This document shows positions 7,688 through 10,304 of a stretch of DNA of 10,304 nt, in pieces (position 1 is the stretch's first letter; each line of letters opens with the position of its first letter). The translations under genes and the position numbers were made by a program. Where the stretch lies: contig SDVU01000821.1 of NCBI GenBank assembly GCA_016256075.1, positions 1 to 10,304 of the forward strand, read 5' to 3'. Source of the DNA: Dictyocoela muelleri (lineage: Eukaryota > Microsporidia). The notes under the pieces were generated by a model, which ran no database searches, was not told the origin of the DNA, and worked only from the letters and a program-made list of their open reading frames with translations.

Positions 7688-7980
7688 ACCCCTCCCTCAG
7701 ATTTGTAAGTCTTAATTGGTAAGAGCATAGAGTATGTTTATTAGTTCAAATAAGCTTTAAATCTCAAGATAAATCCATATATACGATTAATAATTAAAAT
7801 TCATAGATATATAGACCCTTACTAAATTTGGAGCTTCATACAGAATTTAGTAAAGATCTATAATATATCTTAATTTTAATTATTGATTATATATATTTAT
7901 CTTGAAATTTAAAGCTTATTTGAAATAATAAACATACTCTGTGCACTTACCAATTAAGACTTACAAATCTGGGGAGGGAT
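7688..7980. mobile_element. 293-bp palindromic MITE, termini ACCCCTCCCTCAGATTTG
   Basis: The left arm ACCCCTCCCTCAGATTTGTA and the reverse complement of the right arm (ATCCCTCCCCAGATTTGTAA) match closely and stay paired through AGTCTTAATTGGTAAG, AGTATGTTTATTA and CAAATAAGCTTTAAAT to a centre near 7837. There is no coding capacity. GAGCC before and GAGCT after could be a short target duplication, but GAGCT is itself part palindromic, so this is unsure. It lies between the two sets of GATATAATAGGCATGAT repeats and may have inserted into that larger element. Confidence 0.85.
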
Positions 7981-8089
7981 GAGCTGGAGAAAAGAAAATT
8001 AATAAGCCTTTCATAATCTGCTGACATGGTTAATCTCTCAATAAAATCAATCGAATACATAATTGTATATTTAATTGAAAATTTTTATG

Positions 8090-8165
8090 GGGGGATATAA
8101 TAGGCATGATAACTTTGGGGGATATAATAGGCATGATGACTTTGGGGGAATATAATAGGCATGAT
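8090..8165. repeat. Three tandem GGGGATATAATAGGCATGAT units
   Basis: Three direct copies start at 8090, 8117 and 8144, spaced 27 bases apart. They are joined by AACTTT or GACTTT, and the last has one extra A. They match the half-sites of the palindrome at 7398-7438. Spacers of only 6 bases and just three copies rule out a CRISPR array. They could be transposase-binding repeats at one end of an unclassified element, or an array for a sequence-specific DNA-binding protein. Confidence 0.9.
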
Positions 8166-8563
8166 CCAAATTTTTAACATCAACGGATTGGTGCCATATT
8201 TTGGTGATTTCATATGAATTTTTGGGAATTAAACTATTCATCAATTTTTTGTTAGCTCCAAAATATTTTAAATTTTTTATATTAAGGCTTGATAAAAATT
8301 TACATAGAAAACCCCTTATACTGCTATAAATATTATTTTTATATGCTGACCACACAACTCATTATTAAAACTATAATTTTCTAAAAGTTTAGTTTATAGT
8401 GTAAAAAATAATATGGTATTATTAGAATTTTATTAGACTCCTCTTTATACACGATTCTGGGACGTGATTAATTGAACAGGATACAGTAATTATAGGTTTT
8501 TTTTTAATTTTTTTAATTTCAATGCCGTTTTTTTGTGATATGTTAAAACATTTGATTCTAACT
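8166..8563. other. AT-rich stretch, no supported gene
   Basis: A minus-strand open stretch from 8355 runs into the tandem repeats. It contains KYFGANKKLMNSLIPKNSYE but has no ATG near its start, a stop immediately upstream and no recognisable family. Part of it is simply the repeat in translation. Between 8360 and 8563 I see nothing but AT-rich sequence. Confidence 0.4.
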
Positions 8564-8571
8564 ATATATAG

Positions 8572-9660
8572 GGCTCTGAGGTCTGAGACCGGGGCTTTTT
8601 TGAAGAGATACTATACAAAAAATTAATTAAAAAATATGATTTAATTTTTTTATATTGGTGTAAGAAGAAGAGAAATAATTTTTAAAAATGCCAATCTTAA
8701 ATTATCAGAAGTTTTTTCTTTTATATTTCTTCGTCGCCATATAAATTCCTCTATATATTTTCTAATAGCAAACCCTGTTATATTTTTTCTTGTCTTGATA
8801 TCGGCTTTAAAATGAGACCACTCACACTCAATTAAATTTGTATTTTGTCCTTCCTTGTTTTTAAAACCTTCTTTGTGGCTCACAATCAAATGTTTTCCTT
8901 CTATACCTGCAACTGAACAAGATAAGAACTATGGCCATCTGTTTTTACCAAAGCTTTATCACAGAAGTATTTTTTGAAAAATGCTAGAAAGGGTGTTTTT
9001 TTCTATTCGGCACTATCTCAAGAATAACCCCTCTTGTAACCTCTTAGACAGCTCCGTTAATCGTAACAGCCTTTTCTTCAATATCATACATATTAGAAGG
9101 GGATCTAATAAGTTTTCCTTTGATTACAACACTCTCATCTGCCTGAACAGAGTGTGTTTCACCAATTTTTCCTAAGTGGTTTTATTTTCTTCTTCAAAGA
9201 CTTTCATTAACTGTCTTTTACTCCTCTTATTTGTGCTTAATGATCCATTTTGCTTTTTGCTTATGTTGTATTCATAGTTTTTTTTCTAACCATGAACAAA
9301 TAATAAAGAGGTATTCGGATAAATCAATTTGAAATTGTCCCATTTTCAACCCCTGAAAAGTAGTTTAATTTTCCTATATTTTTGATTTCGGCACCTTAGT
9401 CTATGATCTGAGGCATAGGGCACGTCATGTTCGATGCTCATTCTCACTTTGCATTCAAAACATTCCATATGAAGATCCATAAATCCCTGATACTTCAAAA
9501 ATTCAATTGCCTTGTTATTGTTTAAAAAATTTCAAATCTTGAATTTATTGGGTCATTTAGAAAATTCATTTAAGGGTTTACCAAAATTCCCAGTTTAAGT
9601 TCTGAGACCGGATTTTACTTTTAAAAAAAAAATTAGACCCTGGTCTCAGACCCTAGCGCC
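8572..9660 (-). mobile_element. Decayed Merlin-type (IS1595-like) DNA transposon
   Basis: The 19-bp termini are GGCTCTGAGGTCTGAGACC (8572-8590) and, as the reverse complement of the right end, GGCGCTAGGGTCTGAGACC (9642-9660), identical at 16 of 19 positions. The flanks ATATATAG (8564-8571) and ATCCATAG (9661-9668) form a 6/8 direct repeat in the correct register, the 8-bp duplication expected of Merlin. The interior is one minus-strand transposase remnant. Diverged termini, diverged duplication and a broken gene all point to an old insertion. Extra copies of the CTGAGACC motif lie just inside both ends (for example 9602-9609). Confidence 0.88.
8650..9569 (-). pseudogene. Merlin/IS1595-family transposase remnant
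   Basis: About 920 bp, from an ATG at 9567-9569 (MNFLNDPINSRFEIF) to TAA at 8650-8652, match a roughly 300-residue Merlin transposase spread over several frames. In order these are an N-terminal zinc ribbon (CFECKVRMS, then RCRNQKYRK, with one Cys of the second pair apparently lost, about 9385-9475), the first catalytic Asp in VQADES (9131-9148), the second in VKTDGHSSY, and then IEGKHLIVSHKEGF. The catalytic Glu is in NLIECEWSHFK, followed by the conserved YIEEFIWRRR. All three DDE residues survive, but roughly five to seven frameshifts or stops break the gene, including a shift between the second Asp and the C-terminal block and stops in the region after the zinc ribbon. It cannot make a full-length enzyme as read here. 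Merlin elements are known from microsporidia. Confidence 0.88.
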
Positions 9661-9812
9661 ATCCATAGAGAAAGCATTGGCTCTTCGTATAGGAGTTCTA
9701 CACACACTTTTCCTGTTTAAGTCGAAAAGGCATTTTCCCTCGGATTTGTCGAAAAGAAATGAATATTCCTCATTATTTTCAGAAAATAGGAATGAAGATG
9801 ATTTTTAATGTT
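9655..9812 (-). pseudogene. Coding-like fragment of unknown origin
   Basis: A minus-strand stretch of about 50 codons is open and less AT-rich than its surroundings. It includes EEYSFLFDKSEGKCLFDLNR and CRTPIRRANAFSMDG. It ends at the Merlin right terminus, and no continuation was found beyond the other end of that element. No start codon context or known domain was recognised. It may be a gene remnant into which the Merlin element inserted, or simply chance. Confidence 0.25.
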
Positions 9813-10069
9813 TTTTTGATGAATCAGTTTAAAATGCTAGTTTCAATAAAACATGGCAATGTGTATTTTATATAAACAAACAAAGTACTAGTTTTTTTTT
9901 CAACGTTGCAAAAAGCGAAAAAAAGATGAAAGCAAATTTTCATCAGGACGTAAATAAAAAGTACATTTACATTGAAGACTTATAATTGGCTCTGAAAATT
10001 ATTATTCAAAACTAGAAGGTGTTATATAAAATGAACCTATCATTATCTAAAATTCCCTATCGCTAAGGA
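9813..10069. other. Gene-free AT-rich segment
   Basis: All frames are interrupted and no repeat or element end was recognised. It separates two less AT-rich, coding-like stretches (9655-9812 and 10070-10228) that might have a common origin. Confidence 0.4.
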
Positions 10070-10228
10070 TTAAAATAGAACCAAACTTTTAAATACAATG
10101 ATTCTTGCCATATCGCCATTCCGATCATATAATACAGATTTTGACACATATTTCCTAACTTTATCTATCGAAATGTCGGTTATCACCCGGGTTTGCGATC
10201 CCCCTAAAAAATAGAAATCGCCATTCAT
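10070..10228 (-). CDS. Possible small hypothetical ORF or gene fragment
   Basis: From the first ATG (10226-10228) there are 52 codons beginning MNGDFYFLGGSQTRVITDIS and ending KSLVLF before TAA. The frame is open for another dozen codons upstream, to a stop near 10276, but without another ATG. Base composition is clearly less AT-rich than the neighbours, with varied codons, which hints at present or past coding. I recognise no family, and there is no C-run before the ATG as seen for exportin-1. It may be a standalone small gene, the last part of a broken gene, or an element remnant. Confidence 0.3.
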   Translation of the reverse strand: MNGDFYFLGGSQTRVITDISIDKVRKYVSKSVLYDRNGDMARIIVFKSLVLF

Positions 10229-10304
10229 AAGAGAAGAGACAAAGATTTTTATATTAAATAAGCTCAATTCGTTGAGTTATTTCTGAATATGAAATTATTA
10301 TGAG

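Noticed and set aside
7661-7700. Possible tRNA-like GGTTGGTTAGAGCC stretch
   Set aside because: No matching B box or cloverleaf could be drawn. The sequence leads into the left arm of the MITE at 7688.
8090-8165. CRISPR-like direct repeats
   Set aside because: There are only three units with 6-base, nearly identical spacers, in a eukaryotic context and with an inverted copy nearby. This is not a CRISPR array.
8071-8355. Minus-strand frame of 94 codons with repeated SCLLYPPK
   Set aside because: It lacks an ATG near its start, and the repeated peptide is just the 27-bp DNA repeat read in translation. No family was recognised.
8981-9175. Plus-strand frame of 64 codons
   Set aside because: It is antisense to the Merlin transposase remnant, whose DDE motifs are read on the minus strand.

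Overview
The window looks like AT-rich nuclear DNA from a parasitic, fungus-related eukaryote, most likely a microsporidian with an expanded, transposon-littered genome. The reasons are an uninterrupted 3.35-kb exportin-1 (CRM1) gene with no sign of introns, a run of five C directly before its ATG (resembling the CCC-type start signals described for microsporidia), Merlin-type and Tc1/mariner-type DNA transposon remnants, and very AT-rich surroundings. Species cannot be decided from this window. Larger-genome microsporidia of the Hamiltosporidium, Edhazardia or Anncaliia kind are an inference only.

Layout. Positions 82-536 hold three back-to-back inverted repeats, the largest a 277-bp fold-back MITE (260-536). 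Positions about 1215-2579 are a decayed Tc1/mariner transposase on the plus strand. It is split by an unidentified insertion of about 170 bp (about 1635-1804) and by a 291-bp palindromic MITE (1912-2202) with an imperfect 8-bp target duplication. Positions 2640-3142 are AT-rich, with a faint 19-21-bp tandem repeat. A 529-bp hAT-type non-autonomous element (3143-3671) follows, then the only intact gene, exportin-1 on the minus strand (3789-7139). Beyond it are a 20-bp-arm perfect palindrome (7398-7438) whose motif recurs three times in tandem at 8090-8165, a 293-bp palindromic MITE between them (7688-7980), a decayed Merlin element (8572-9660), and some coding-like but unrecognised sequence near the right edge.

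Function. Exportin-1 is the only gene here with an assignable cellular role: Ran-GTP-dependent export of cargo carrying leucine-rich nuclear export signals. Its cargo groove is well preserved, including the cysteine (Cys548) that matches human Cys528, the leptomycin B target. It differs from well-studied relatives by a perfect 6 x 15-bp in-frame repeat, a Cys/His-containing insertion and a shortened C-terminus. The rest is transposon debris that does not form a pathway with it. I found no convincing tRNA, rRNA or CRISPR array and no clearly novel multi-gene system. The least explained item is the family of GATATAATAGGCATGAT repeats at 7398-8165.
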